A stretch of DNA of 64,000 bases, taken from assembly GCF_003625485.1 (NCBI RefSeq), contig NZ_RAIR01000005.1:1-64000 (forward strand), in the 5' to 3' direction. Every line of letters begins with the position of its first letter. Position 1 is the stretch's first letter. The notes under the pieces are model-generated. The model was not told the origin of the DNA. It searched no databases and saw nothing but the letters and a program-made list of their open reading frames with translations. Shown piece by piece: positions 8,400 to 16,616 of this stretch. The position numbers and the translations under genes are program-made. This stretch comes from Butyrivibrio sp. CB08 (GTDB lineage: Bacteria; Bacillota; Clostridia; Lachnospirales; Lachnospiraceae).

Positions 8400-9135
8400 T
8401 TTTCATACCCCATAGACCGTAAGGATCTTGTCTTAATTCATTTTCATATAAAGAAACTACAGACCATATATCAAAAAACATTGCCTTGCAGTCGCCGATA
8501 AAGCTTTCTCTGATAAGTCCATTTTCATAAGCCATATCCTGTATTTTGTACCATGCCTTTACAGGTGGATGCCCTGCTTCCATAAACCACTCCCCCGGGG
8601 GATATATTCGATTTATCTCCTCATTGGGTTCAAACCTCTTATTGATATCCTCCGGTGTGATACTTTCCACGTAATGCATCGCTGTCAATTTATATATATC
8701 AACTCCCAGCAAAAGAGCCTTTCCTCCATTGTGGATTGGATAATCGAGGCCGCTTTCCACCGCCTTTTTTCCGTGCTTTCCCCAACCGGAAGTGCTGATC
8801 GTATCTGTTCCCGTATAGGTGTCTGGCATTTTCCTGAATGTATCAGCAATTATTCCCATGGCTGTCCTGTCTGCATCAGCTGGAAGTACTTTTATTTTCA
8901 CCGTAACACCAAGCTTTTTATCTTCCTCAGATAGCGGCAATTCTGGGCTTAGGCGTAGTGCAGGCATGAAAATACTGCCCTCTGTTGTAACAAGCTCTTT
9001 TAACGTATCTATCACTGTTTCTGCACCACCCTCTAGTTCGCCGAAACTGCTTAGGGAAGAATGTACCTCCAAGGTCATCCCATTTTCTATCCCAAGTGCT
9101 TTTAGTGATTCTTTTAGTTCCTTCTTCGTAACCAT
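8392..9135 (-). CDS. AAC(3)-family N-acetyltransferase
   Basis: The 247-residue protein matches the aminoglycoside 3-N-acetyltransferase family (Antibiotic_NAT): VHSSLSSFG near residue 24, GSIFMPAL near 53, and GVDIYKLTAMHYVE near 148. The family uses acetyl-CoA. The usual HP-S motif in the middle is replaced by STSGWGKHG, so it belongs to the divergent chromosomal branch, whose members often have other or unknown substrates. Resistance should not be assumed. GGGGAGAAA precedes the ATG. Repeat copy D lies 36 bases upstream of the start. Confidence 0.8.
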   Translation of the reverse strand: MVTKKELKESLKALGIENGMTLEVHSSLSSFGELEGGAETVIDTLKELVTTEGSIFMPALRLSPELPLSEEDKKLGVTVKIKVLPADADRTAMGIIADTFRKMPDTYTGTDTISTSGWGKHGKKAVESGLDYPIHNGGKALLLGVDIYKLTAMHYVESITPEDINKRFEPNEEINRIYPPGEWFMEAGHPPVKAWYKIQDMAYENGLIRESFIGDCKAMFFDIWSVVSLYENELRQDPYGLWGMKNE

Positions 9136-9171
9136 AATCAGTTTCTCCCCTTCACAATACTATTATCCCCC

Positions 9172-9223
9172 AAAAATAAAACAGACCACCCCAGTTTCAC
9201 TGATATAGGTCTGTTTTACACTT
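9172..9223. repeat. Palindromic intergenic repeat, copy D
   Basis: Contains AAATAAAACAGACC, a loop with TTTCACTGAT, then GGTCTGTTTTACACTT. It begins 5 bases beyond the stop of the histidine-kinase gene (9229) and reads as its terminator on the minus strand. Confidence 0.9.
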
Positions 9224-9228
9224 ATTCT

Positions 9229-10557
9229 TTAATTTATCAGCATCCTGACCTTAAAAGTCTTCTCTTCTGCTATATATCTAATCTCGCTATCCGTCTGATT
9301 TATAAAGTTAAGAACACTTCTAGTTCCTATTCCATGCTCTTCCTCAGTATTAAACGGATGTCCTTCCTCATCCAGCTTTACTTCCTCAGCGCATGAGTTC
9401 GTGATCTCAAACAGAAGCTGACTTTTATACCTTGCCGTGATGTCAATCCGTCTCTCACTCTCAGGAACTTTTTCGCAAGCATGGATAGCATTCTCTATAA
9501 GGTTACTGATCACTATGGCAAGCTGCATCTCATCCACATTCAGATTTGCAGGGATATTAGCAGATATATTTACCTTTATATTCTCTTTTTCGGCCATAGA
9601 CAGGTAATGTGTGATTGCCGCATTAAGTGTAGTATTCTCGCAATATCTTTTTACAGAGTGGGGTTCCTGTTTGAGCCTCTCATTAAGACAATTCAGGGCT
9701 TCCTGCGTCTTGCCATCCTGTAAAAGAGTTTGAAGAAGAGCCTCAAAATGTCTTCTGTCATGACGCATGGCTCTGTCCTGCTGCATGATGCTCTCAGAAA
9801 TAGCAAGTCGTTCCCTCATGGCTTTGGTTGCAATCTCCATAATAACCGCATCTGATTGAAGCTTTGACTCATTTTGCCTTGCTTCCATCTCCATTTTCAT
9901 GAGTCTTGTGTGTTTTTCAAGAAATCCAAAGACAAGTATGTTAATAGCTACAAGAACCACCATAAGTTCAGTATATTGGGAAAGGTTATATTCCTCTCCT
10001 CTAAGATATCTGTTGCCATCAAGAAACAAAATAATGATAGTAGCGATTGGCAGTACAACATATGGAAGTATTTCCTTATCAAGCCTCTTGTCCTTATCCG
10101 TATTTCCGAAAAGACAGATGACTCTGACCACAATAATCTGCAAAGACAAGATAATTCCATAGCTCTGAGGAGTCATAAAGTCATAGTTTATCCTAACCAC
10201 ATCCATACTCTGAACGCCTTGAACATAAATCGTGATGAATACTTCAATTACGCTCTGGGCAGCAATATAGAAAATGAAATATATTATGCCTCGAATATTA
10301 ATAACTTTATAGCAAATGAATAATGGAATGAGGAATGCCAGGTATGATGCTATCAGATTTATATAAATCACTCCCAGCGTATTGGCGTAAAAGAAAGACA
10401 GCACAGTTAATGCATATATCATAAATACGAGAATCCTATGCTTCTTAAAGAATTCTCGCATCACGTAAAAACTCAAATGCATGGTATAGTACAGAAAAAG
10501 AGCTACTATATCCCCTAATAGCAGCAATGTATATGGATTGGACAAAAGGTCAGCCAT
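9229..10557 (-). CDS. GHKL-type sensor histidine kinase (AgrC/VirS-like)
   Basis: The 442-residue protein has six or seven membrane segments in residues 5-215, a coiled linker, and a GHKL kinase core. The H-box is RHDRRHF with His266; the N-box is SNLIENAIHAC (about 351-361); the G-box is GIGTRSVLNF (about 409-418). This is the type that works with LytTR regulators in peptide or metabolite sensing. A LytTR regulator is encoded about 0.8 kb upstream (11367-12116), with two small genes, a repeat and a promoter in between, so the pair is not a simple two-gene operon. An extended -10 promoter lies at 10594-10602. Confidence 0.85.
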   Translation of the reverse strand: MADLLSNPYTLLLLGDIVALFLYYTMHLSFYVMREFFKKHRILVFMIYALTVLSFFYANTLGVIYINLIASYLAFLIPLFICYKVINIRGIIYFIFYIAAQSVIEVFITIYVQGVQSMDVVRINYDFMTPQSYGIILSLQIIVVRVICLFGNTDKDKRLDKEILPYVVLPIATIIILFLDGNRYLRGEEYNLSQYTELMVVLVAINILVFGFLEKHTRLMKMEMEARQNESKLQSDAVIMEIATKAMRERLAISESIMQQDRAMRHDRRHFEALLQTLLQDGKTQEALNCLNERLKQEPHSVKRYCENTTLNAAITHYLSMAEKENIKVNISANIPANLNVDEMQLAIVISNLIENAIHACEKVPESERRIDITARYKSQLLFEITNSCAEEVKLDEEGHPFNTEEEHGIGTRSVLNFINQTDSEIRYIAEEKTFKVRMLIN

Positions 10558-10593
10558 AACTAATCCCCCCTTGATACTATGTATTTCTAAATT

Positions 10594-10602
10594 ATTATAG
10601 CA
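10594..10602 (-). promoter_or_regulatory. Extended -10 promoter for the histidine kinase
   Basis: On the minus strand TGCTATAAT gives a perfect -10 with the TGn extension, 37 bases upstream of the kinase ATG. No good -35 is visible, as is common for extended -10 promoters. Confidence 0.45.
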
Positions 10603-10824
10603 TCGTTAATTTCTCCGGTCTTTCAAAATACCATTTCAAGTTCCAGGCAGTCCACTTGTTAAATGCTGTTTATTCGAAGTCCTCTCCGAATTTACCAAGA
10701 AGTAAATAAGTGCACTTTTATAGAATTTCCCATTTCCAAAAAATCAGATTCTTTTCCCTCATTTCCTAAACCTCTTCTATCATCTATTACCACTTCGAGT
10801 TTCCTGATTATGAATATTGCACCC
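10603..10824. other. Intergenic stretch without a recognisable feature
   Basis: The gene-free gap 10558-10893 is 336 bases. It holds the kinase promoter at its left and repeat copy E at its right. The 222 bases between are AT-rich, with no supportable ORF, hairpin or RNA. Confidence 0.5.
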
Positions 10825-10872
10825 AATAAAAAACAGACCCTTTATTACACTTATAAGGGTCTGTTTTCACTT
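10825..10872. repeat. Palindromic intergenic repeat, copy E
   Basis: AATAAAAAACAGACCCTT, loop with TTACACTTAT, then AAGGGTCTGTTTTCACTT. It is 21 bases beyond the stop of the small membrane protein gene (10894) and acts as its minus-strand terminator. Confidence 0.9.
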
Positions 10873-10893
10873 ATTTTCATTCTTCAATAATCC

Positions 10894-11142
10894 TCATAAA
10901 CAAATGAGTGTCAACAGCCCATATGCCGCAAGCCCCAGACTCGCAGCACAGCAGCTTGGTGCATCAATGAAGATCTCAAGCTTCGTTGCTCTAAAACAAA
11001 ATCCAACAAGTTGAAAGACAAAGGGATTAAGAATCACACACCACAGCGGAGCATGAATATATCCAATAATAATCAGCACTATGACTGCAATCGCAGGTAT
11101 AATGACAAGCATTGAATACAGTGTAAAAAAATCATTTTTCAT
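10894..11142 (-). CDS. Small three-segment membrane protein
   Basis: About 82 residues with three hydrophobic segments; the last begins with DAPSCCAASLGLAAYG. No family is recognised. A TTG at 11157 would add five codons, but no ribosome site precedes it. ATG 11142 has GAGGGG close in front, so the exact start is uncertain. The gene follows the LytTR regulator and a Cys-rich small protein on the same strand and ends at repeat copy E. A link to the nearby sensor kinase is possible but unproven. Confidence 0.5.
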   Translation of the reverse strand: MKNDFFTLYSMLVIIPAIAVIVLIIIGYIHAPLWCVILNPFVFQLVGFCFRATKLEIFIDAPSCCAASLGLAAYGLLTLICL

Positions 11143-11149
11143 TCCCCTC

Positions 11150-11356
11150 TTAATCAATAATTTTTTTTGGCCATTTGCAGATGCCTACCTCAAGTGCCCT
11201 TTCTTCTTTAAGATGAAAATCTGCATATTTACAATACCAGCAGCCTTTTATACTTGGAATAGCATCCTCTCTTGGTGTATATACCGGGCAGATATCCTCC
11301 GGCCATACACTGCCATCCGTTTTAGGGATATCATACTTGTTCGCTTTGTTATCCAT
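11150..11356 (-). CDS. Small four-cysteine protein, 68 aa
   Basis: A soluble-looking protein with four Cys residues in the pattern ICP-x(15)-CWYC-x(15)-ICKWP, which suggests a small metal-binding fold. No family is recognised. The ATG at 11356 is chosen because GAGGAG lies 6 bases ahead; the frame is open to 11401 without another ribosome site. The start is 10 bases behind the LytTR regulator stop, so it is almost certainly translated from the regulator message. Confidence 0.55.
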   Translation of the reverse strand: MDNKANKYDIPKTDGSVWPEDICPVYTPREDAIPSIKGCWYCKYADFHLKEERALEVGICKWPKKIID

Positions 11357-11366
11357 TTTCAACTCC

Positions 11367-12116
11367 TCATAGCCTATAATCCATGTACCTGTCCCAAACA
11401 TCTGAATATCTACTCTTTGTTACAGGTATCTGTTCTCCACCACGAAGCGTTATATCAGTTTTTGTCAGCTTATCAATTGCTGCTATGCTGACAGCTATTG
11501 ATTCATGGCATCTTATAAAATCTTTACCAGGATGATTCTCAGCAAGATATTCAGCAAAGCCTATCCTTAATGATGGCGTTGATATGACTTCACCTCTATC
11601 CATGTGATATGAGATCACATGGTTGCGATATTCAATGTAAAGTATCTCGTCCAGGCGCAGTGTCTGTATGCCACCTTTTATCTTTATGCAAACGGTTTTA
11701 TCACCCTCAGATTCCACGCGAGAAATAGCCAGGTCCAGCGTTGAAAAAAACTTCTCTTTTTCTATTGGTTTCAATAAATAATTGATAGGATTTACATCAA
11801 AAGACTCCAGTGCATAAGAGCTCTCAGAAGTAGCAAATATAATCTGGGCATCCGGCTGATTCCACCTTAGTTCTCTTGCTGCCTGTATTCCGGTAACCAT
11901 TGGCATAACTATATCCAGAATATAAATGTGAGGTCTATAATGTTCGCACTCTTCTAAGAGTGTATCCGGGTGATCTAATATTTTAACCAGCGCTTTAATG
12001 GATTTTCCCTCTAAATACTCCTGAAGAAGTGCATTAACCTTTTCACGATCAGACTTGTCATCATCACATATCGCTATACGTAAACCAAAATCCCCTATCA
12101 AGTCCTTATTATCCAT
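11367..12116 (-). CDS. LytTR-family response regulator
   Basis: The 249-residue protein has a receiver domain (about 10-130; CDDD at 18-21, phospho-acceptor Asp68 in YILDIVMP, Lys of LLKPIE) and a C-terminal LytTR DNA-binding domain (about 145-245, with IEYRNH and HESIAV). LytTR regulators usually pair with GHKL sensor kinases, and such a kinase is encoded at 9229-10557. GGGGG precedes the ATG. Two small genes follow closely on the same strand. Confidence 0.9.
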   Translation of the reverse strand: MDNKDLIGDFGLRIAICDDDKSDREKVNALLQEYLEGKSIKALVKILDHPDTLLEECEHYRPHIYILDIVMPMVTGIQAARELRWNQPDAQIIFATSESSYALESFDVNPINYLLKPIEKEKFFSTLDLAISRVESEGDKTVCIKIKGGIQTLRLDEILYIEYRNHVISYHMDRGEVISTPSLRIGFAEYLAENHPGKDFIRCHESIAVSIAAIDKLTKTDITLRGGEQIPVTKSRYSDVWDRYMDYRL

Positions 12117-12161
12117 AAACCCCCATGTCTTAGCTATATTTCATGATACAAAGTAATTATA

Positions 12162-12227
12162 TCACTCACTATCAGAGTTCTTTTTTCCCATTCCAATGGC
12201 CATGCCAAGAAGTATGCCTAACATCAT
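12162..12227 (-). CDS. Possible 21-residue membrane peptide or gene remnant
   Basis: ATGATG overlaps the stop of the DUF3795 gene (ATGA) and opens a 21-codon frame, MLGILLGMAIGMGKKN plus a short tail. The Gly-rich hydrophobic pattern GxxxGMAIGMG resembles the ends of common Firmicute small membrane proteins, so it may be a real coupled microprotein or the remnant of a longer one. It is too short to call with certainty. Confidence 0.25.
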   Translation of the reverse strand: MMLGILLGMAIGMGKKNSDSE

Positions 12228-12559
12228 CTTTTCTCAAGTCTACGCTTTGCATCAGGGTTATTACTAATGATTTTAGATACCTTTGAACAATCTTTTATTT
12301 CGATACAGTCCCCACAAGTCTCAATATTCTTCCGCAAAGCGCATTGTCTGATCTGACACATTGACTGACAATATGGAGACTTCACCCCAGTGAGCCTGCA
12401 ACCCACACAATTAATCATGTCAGGAGTTATCTCTGCCCCATAAAACTTTGACCACTCTTCTGCCACCTTTTCTCTCAATTTGTTATCATCAGTAATTGTA
12501 GCGATACGAGCCTCACATTGTTCACAATCAAGTCCGCAAAAAGCAATATAATCTGTCAT
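12224..12559 (-). CDS. DUF3795 cysteine-rich protein
   Basis: The 111-residue protein has eleven Cys, in the pattern FCGLDCEQCEA, NCVGCR, YCQSMCQIRQC, TCGDC and DC. This is the DUF3795 family of probable zinc-binding cytoplasmic proteins of unknown function, common in anaerobic Clostridia. The start has GGAGATATACC upstream. It stands alone, between repeat copy F and the LytTR regulator. Confidence 0.8.
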   Translation of the reverse strand: MTDYIAFCGLDCEQCEARIATITDDNKLREKVAEEWSKFYGAEITPDMINCVGCRLTGVKSPYCQSMCQIRQCALRKNIETCGDCIEIKDCSKVSKIISNNPDAKRRLEKR

Positions 12560-12610
12560 GGTATATCTCCTTTTTCATTTATCAACATTTTTCTTTATTC
12601 TATCATTCCG

Positions 12611-12656
12611 ATAATAAAACAAAACCAAATTCACTTATTTGAGTCTGTTTTTCACG
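12611..12656. repeat. Palindromic intergenic repeat, copy F (degenerate)
   Basis: AATAAAACAAAACCAAATTCACTTATTTGAGTC and onward. The right arm GTCTGTTTTTCAC is well conserved; the left arm is eroded, so the stem is weaker. It is 4 bases beyond the stop of the phosphotransferase gene (12661). Confidence 0.7.
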
Positions 12657-12660
12657 TATT

Positions 12661-13698
12661 CTAATTCTTTACCTCAAAAGGTGATTCGACATCAAAAATA
12701 TCACTGTAAAAGCCAAACCAGCTAAGACCCTCCACAAGGCACTTCACATTGTAGCTTTCTTCCGTATCGAAATCGAATTCCTTACCGGCAGCCTTCATTA
12801 TCTCAAAGACGTCAATGATATTTTCCATCAATACTGCATTGACCATCAGATCCAGATGCTTAAGTTCTTCATCGGTTATGGTACACTCGGTCCGGTATCC
12901 ATTAATAACTGTCTGCATATATTTTTCCATATATGCCCGTCTTTCATTTACGTCATTATTCCAGGCAATCCACCCAAGACCATGAGACCATAAATTGGCG
13001 ATATCATACAAATACCAGCAAGTACGGCAGTTATCAAAATCAAATACATTGATTCTCCCTGTATCATACTCAATGTTATAGTTTCCATCGCTATAGTCAA
13101 AGTGGACCATTCCATAGTTTTCGGAGTTCTGCGGAAGTTTGCGCAGTTCCTCCAGGATTTCATGCAGCCTGTCTTTTACCCGACGCCCCATCTTCATATG
13201 TAAACAAAAGAAATCATCAGGTATAAGGCTCTCGAAATATTTTTCATTGTACTTCTCGAAGAAATCAAACCGTTTATGAATCGGTCTGTAGCCCTTTGAA
13301 AGAGCGTGTATTTTCCCCAAAGCCTTGCCTGTAAGATAGAAGTACTCATCTATCGGAACTCCATCAATATACTGGTAACCATGATCAGCTATCTGATCAC
13401 CTTTTGCAGCCTCAAACATGGTCACTGCCATCCCATCGATAATTTCAATGCGATTTTCCTTTTCTGAAGGAATGGAATCTGCCACGCTGGCTCCACCTTC
13501 AGAAAGATAATGCACATACTCGATTTCTGCCTCATAATCCTCAATACTTCTATCTGAAAGAGTAGCCACTCTGAGTACAGAATCAGTTCCAATCATAAAT
13601 ACCAGATTCCTGCCTCCTTTATGCCCGGGGACTTCCTTGACAGAAGCAGTATCGAAACCGTAAAGCTGTGCTGCTTTGATTAAAAGATCTTTTCTCAT
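12661..13698 (-). CDS. Aminoglycoside-phosphotransferase-fold kinase
   Basis: The 345-residue protein belongs to the APH/choline-kinase-like phosphotransferase superfamily. The catalytic Brenner loop is HFDYSDGN (HxDxxxxN) and the metal-binding motif is VFDFDNC. The N-lobe contains the expected VLRVATLS strand. The enzyme transfers phosphate from ATP to a small molecule; chromosomal members like this often act on choline, homoserine, spectinomycin or unknown substrates. The membrane ferredoxin gene lies 12 bases upstream on the same strand. Repeat copy F closes the unit. Confidence 0.8.
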   Translation of the reverse strand: MRKDLLIKAAQLYGFDTASVKEVPGHKGGRNLVFMIGTDSVLRVATLSDRSIEDYEAEIEYVHYLSEGGASVADSIPSEKENRIEIIDGMAVTMFEAAKGDQIADHGYQYIDGVPIDEYFYLTGKALGKIHALSKGYRPIHKRFDFFEKYNEKYFESLIPDDFFCLHMKMGRRVKDRLHEILEELRKLPQNSENYGMVHFDYSDGNYNIEYDTGRINVFDFDNCRTCWYLYDIANLWSHGLGWIAWNNDVNERRAYMEKYMQTVINGYRTECTITDEELKHLDLMVNAVLMENIIDVFEIMKAAGKEFDFDTEESYNVKCLVEGLSWFGFYSDIFDVESPFEVKN

Positions 13699-13710
13699 CT
13701 TTAAATATCC

Positions 13711-14529
13711 CTACAATGCTCCTTTGGGACAATTCTTTACGCATTCAAAGCATAAAATGCATTCTGTAGCATTTTTTCTTTTTCTCGAATTATCCGTGAT
13801 ATCTACATCCATTGGGCATACTTTTTTACATCTGCCACAATCAATACACTTGGTCTTATCGCACTTAATTCTAAGAAGTGAAAAGTAGCTCATTGGCTTT
13901 AAAAAAACTGTAACCGGACAGATATACTTACAGAAGGCCCTATTATCCTTAAATACATATGCCAGAATAATTCCTACAAGATAATAGGCAATATTACCTA
14001 TAAGAAAAGCCCAAAACATAATCCTTTCCATGTTTGTTGCTCCCACAAGAAATAGCAACACTACAAATATTAATGAGGCTGCAAAAGTAATATATCTTAT
14101 CCACCCTATCCTTTTTCTTGGCTGTTGCGTTGTTTTATATGGTAGAAAATCTAAAATCATTGCAGTCCAACATGCAAAACCACACCAGCCTCTGCCAAAA
14201 ATAAGAGGCCCAAATATTTTCGCCACTGCATAATGAATGGTCGCTGCATCAAATACACCTATAAATAGGTAGTACCAAAAGCCTTCTATCTGCATATTTT
14301 CATTGCCAATAAAGCCTATATATATCAGCATATATAGTCCGACCAACAGCTGAGCAACCCTCCTGGCATTTTTATAGTTCTTAATATATAGAAATACTCC
14401 TATCGCAACTGAACAGCCAATATAACTAAAATTGAATAGATAAAATATATTATCCATTGCCAGCCAGCACGATATTGCAACAGATTCAAAAACAAACAAC
14501 AAAAGAGCTGGCAACCAGTACTTTTTCAT
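13711..14529 (-). CDS. Membrane 4Fe-4S ferredoxin-type protein (NapH/NosR-like)
   Basis: The 272-residue protein has about six membrane segments, the pair RGWCGFACW and CKYICPV at the membrane surface, and a C-terminal bacterial ferredoxin domain with two 4Fe-4S motifs (CxxCxxCxxxCP in CIDCGRCKKVCP, and CILCFECVKNCP). This layout occurs in electron-transfer proteins of the NapH/NosR/RdxA group. It probably passes electrons between the membrane pool and a soluble partner. No partner reductase is adjacent. Co-transcription with the phosphotransferase gene is likely. Confidence 0.8.
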   Translation of the reverse strand: MKKYWLPALLLFVFESVAISCWLAMDNIFYLFNFSYIGCSVAIGVFLYIKNYKNARRVAQLLVGLYMLIYIGFIGNENMQIEGFWYYLFIGVFDAATIHYAVAKIFGPLIFGRGWCGFACWTAMILDFLPYKTTQQPRKRIGWIRYITFAASLIFVVLLFLVGATNMERIMFWAFLIGNIAYYLVGIILAYVFKDNRAFCKYICPVTVFLKPMSYFSLLRIKCDKTKCIDCGRCKKVCPMDVDITDNSRKRKNATECILCFECVKNCPKGAL

Positions 14530-14553
14530 TCTCTTAAATCTCCTCTTGTCTCC

Positions 14554-14664
14554 TCAAACTTCGAAATGATGCTTTCCAAAATCATACCAGCCCTCGATCT
14601 TGGTTGATGTGAACTTTAGCAGAGTGTAATCAGGATCCGTCTTCCCTAAAGGATAATAAAGCAA
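14554..14664 (-). pseudogene. C-terminal fragment of a PPOX-family gene
   Basis: Translation gives LLYYPLGKTDPDYTLLKF followed by TSTKIEGWYDFGKHHFEV and a stop. This aligns over about 36 residues with the end of the intact PPOX-like protein at 20651-21106 (MYYPLGKSDPDYALIKV, TSTKIEGWYNLEKHLF). Upstream the reading frame meets a stop and no similarity is visible. The 5' four-fifths of the gene is gone. Confidence 0.8.
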
Positions 14665-14706
14665 GTCCCTTTTTACACATGTGTTTCTATATGTACAAAT
14701 TTGAAT

Positions 14707-15060
14707 TTATCCTTTATAAGCAATTGCATCAATCTGAAAACGAATTCCTTCACGAATGAAATCGGATGTAAATGCTTTTCTCACAGGATAATTACCCGCA
14801 AATCTATCTTTTAGTACTTCCGGTAAATAATTTAAATCATTGATATCTTTAAAAAGGCAATCCATTTTTATAACCGATTCTAAGGTTAAGTCTGCCATCT
14901 GTAATCTTTTCTCTAATGTATCAATTGCCCCGTGAATTTGCTCTTCAATTGTTTTACCTTCGTTTCCCATACAATAGCCAATAAATACATAATCCCCAGC
15001 TTCAATTATAGTCGAATCTGCCCAAAACTCGTCGGTCTCAATTCTATTAATCGCTGACAT
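14707..15060 (-). CDS. ridA: RidA-family protein
   Basis: The 117-residue protein has the YjgF/YER057c/UK114 fold pattern: VFIGYCMGNEGKTIEEQ in the first half, LESVIKMDCLFKDINDL in the middle, and IRFQIDAIAYKG at the end. RidA proteins hydrolyse reactive imine/enamine intermediates; this copy carries Arg residues in the usual strand (YPVRKAF). It overlaps a short upstream ORF by 14 bases, which may couple its translation. The RBS is AAAGGAGAGG. Confidence 0.8.
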   Translation of the reverse strand: MSAINRIETDEFWADSTIIEAGDYVFIGYCMGNEGKTIEEQIHGAIDTLEKRLQMADLTLESVIKMDCLFKDINDLNYLPEVLKDRFAGNYPVRKAFTSDFIREGIRFQIDAIAYKG

Positions 15061-15148
15061 TTTCCTCTCCTTTACAAATCGAAATTTGAATTATTCTATC
15101 AAGAGCAACACAAATGTAAAAAGGGAGTAAATCAATCACCTTTTTCAT
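15047..15148 (-). CDS. Short upstream ORF coupled to ridA, 33 aa
   Basis: ATG at 15148 with GGAGGG six bases ahead opens a frame MKKVIDLLPFYICVALDRII plus 13 residues, ending inside the start of the RidA gene. A good ribosome site and a hydrophobic middle support translation. It could be a leader peptide that couples or regulates ridA, or a degenerate gene start. No family is recognised. Confidence 0.35.
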   Translation of the reverse strand: MKKVIDLLPFYICVALDRIIQISICKGEENVSD

Positions 15149-15190
15149 AATAATCCCTCCATTTGTATCACACATTAGCAATAAAGCTTC

Positions 15191-15784
15191 TTAAATACGA
15201 TGTTCAATAATTTTGTCTATCAATCCAAATTCAAGAGCATCTTCCGATGACATATAGTTGTCGCGCTCTGTTGCATCCACAATTTCTTCAATACTCTTTC
15301 CAGTATTTTCAGCTAAAATAGCATTTAGTCTTTTCTTTGTCTTCTGTAATTGTTCTGACACAATCAAAACATCTGTTGCCTGTCCCTGGACTCCATTTCC
15401 ATGAATCGCCGGCTGATGTATCATTATCTCTGCGTTTTTGAGTGCAATTCTCTTCCCCTTAGTTCCACCAGCTAATAAAAAAGCCCCAAAGCTTGCAGCA
15501 AGGCCCACACAGATAGTAGATACATCACATTTTAAATATTTCATGGTGTCATATATTGCAAACCCAGCCGTTATAGAACCTCCAGGACTATTTATATATA
15601 ACTGAATATCCTTACATGGATCCTGTGATTCTAAAAACAGCATTTGAGCAACGACTAAATTCGCTGTTACATCGTTTACTTCTTCGCCTAAAAAAATAAT
15701 TCTATCGGACAGCAGCCTTGAATAAATATCGTAGCTACGTTCGCCTCTTCCGGTTTGTTCAATCACGTATGGTATAGTACTCAT
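15191..15784 (-). CDS. clpP: ATP-dependent Clp protease proteolytic subunit
   Basis: The 197-residue ClpP has a complete catalytic triad: Ser98 in GLAASFGAF, His123 in MIHQP, and Asp175 in [14 protein letters not shown] (oxyanion region) is intact. A three-residue insertion after His123 ([11 protein letters not shown]) distinguishes it from typical ClpP. No clpX or tig gene is adjacent, and the neighbours look like accessory genes, so this is probably an extra ClpP paralogue rather than the housekeeping copy. Active ClpP works as a tetradecamer with a Clp ATPase. Confidence 0.9.
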   Translation of the reverse strand: MSTIPYVIEQTGRGERSYDIYSRLLSDRIIFLGEEVNDVTANLVVAQMLFLESQDPCKDIQLYINSPGGSITAGFAIYDTMKYLKCDVSTICVGLAASFGAFLLAGGTKGKRIALKNAEIMIHQPAIHGNGVQGQATDVLIVSEQLQKTKKRLNAILAENTGKSIEEIVDATERDNYMSSEDALEFGLIDKIIEHRI

Positions 15785-15894
15785 TCCAATACTCCTCTTA
15801 TAAGTTCCATGGTCTCTTGTCTGTCAGCATAGAGTGACATCATATCAGTTAGGCAGCTACACCATTGAATGTATGAAACGCTGCAGATCTGCTT

Positions 15895-16584
15895 CTATTT
15901 ATGTTTGGGCATTGCAAATCCGTATAGTGCCCTATTCAAGTAATCATTAAACGGCTTCATCTCCATAAATATTCTTACCGCTTCATCAATGAATTCATCA
16001 GCATCCAGTACCAATTCATCAAATACCGGGTATTCCAAATACCAGCTTTTATTTTTTAGATACTTGGCACAAGGATGATTTATGTCATATCCCAGTGGAA
16101 CCTTTTTTAACGCAGTCCCCTTAACAGAAAATAACGAGCAAAAAGTATCTTTTTGTAGTATTTCATTCCACTCTTCTGGATTTGCAGTAATATAATCCCG
16201 TATCATTTTCGTTGCATCCTTAAAAATATCTGCAAACAGTCCACCACCAAAAAAGGATTTATTTCCAGGACTTACATACACATAATATCCTACTGGAATA
16301 GGCTGTTTTCCACCCGCACTTATATGTGCGCGAAAAGCAGGATTATATGGTGATTTATCATGACTGTACCTTGTATCTCTCACAAGCTTAAAAGTTAAAT
16401 CCTTTGCCTCATTATGAATAATGCTTGCATCTGCTTTTCCAATTTCATAAATCAATGCTTGAATTACATTTTCAAATTGCTCTGTGGCTGAATGCAGCAT
16501 ATCTTTGTGAGCATGATACCAAGATCTGTCATTGTTCTTCTCAAGTTCAGATAGATACTGCAATATAATCGAATTATTCATCAT
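15895..16584 (-). CDS. DUF2461-family protein
   Basis: The 229-residue protein matches DUF2461: the N-terminal LSELEKNNDRSWYHAHK, FKLVRDTRYSHDKSPYNPAFR in the middle, and GYYVYVSPGNKSFFGGGLF. It is a soluble protein of unknown function found widely in bacteria. AAAGGAAAA precedes the ATG. It stands between ClpP and the methyltransferase on the same strand. Confidence 0.85.
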   Translation of the reverse strand: MMNNSIILQYLSELEKNNDRSWYHAHKDMLHSATEQFENVIQALIYEIGKADASIIHNEAKDLTFKLVRDTRYSHDKSPYNPAFRAHISAGGKQPIPVGYYVYVSPGNKSFFGGGLFADIFKDATKMIRDYITANPEEWNEILQKDTFCSLFSVKGTALKKVPLGYDINHPCAKYLKNKSWYLEYPVFDELVLDADEFIDEAVRIFMEMKPFNDYLNRALYGFAMPKHK

Positions 16585-16616
16585 GTTTTTTCCTTTAGTA
16601 CCCTTATAATGAGAAT

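Noticed and set aside
8392..13698. AAC(3)-like and APH-like proteins as antibiotic resistance genes
   Set aside because: Both families contain many chromosomal members without resistance activity, and the AAC(3)-like protein is divergent in the middle motif; no resistance context such as a transposon is seen.
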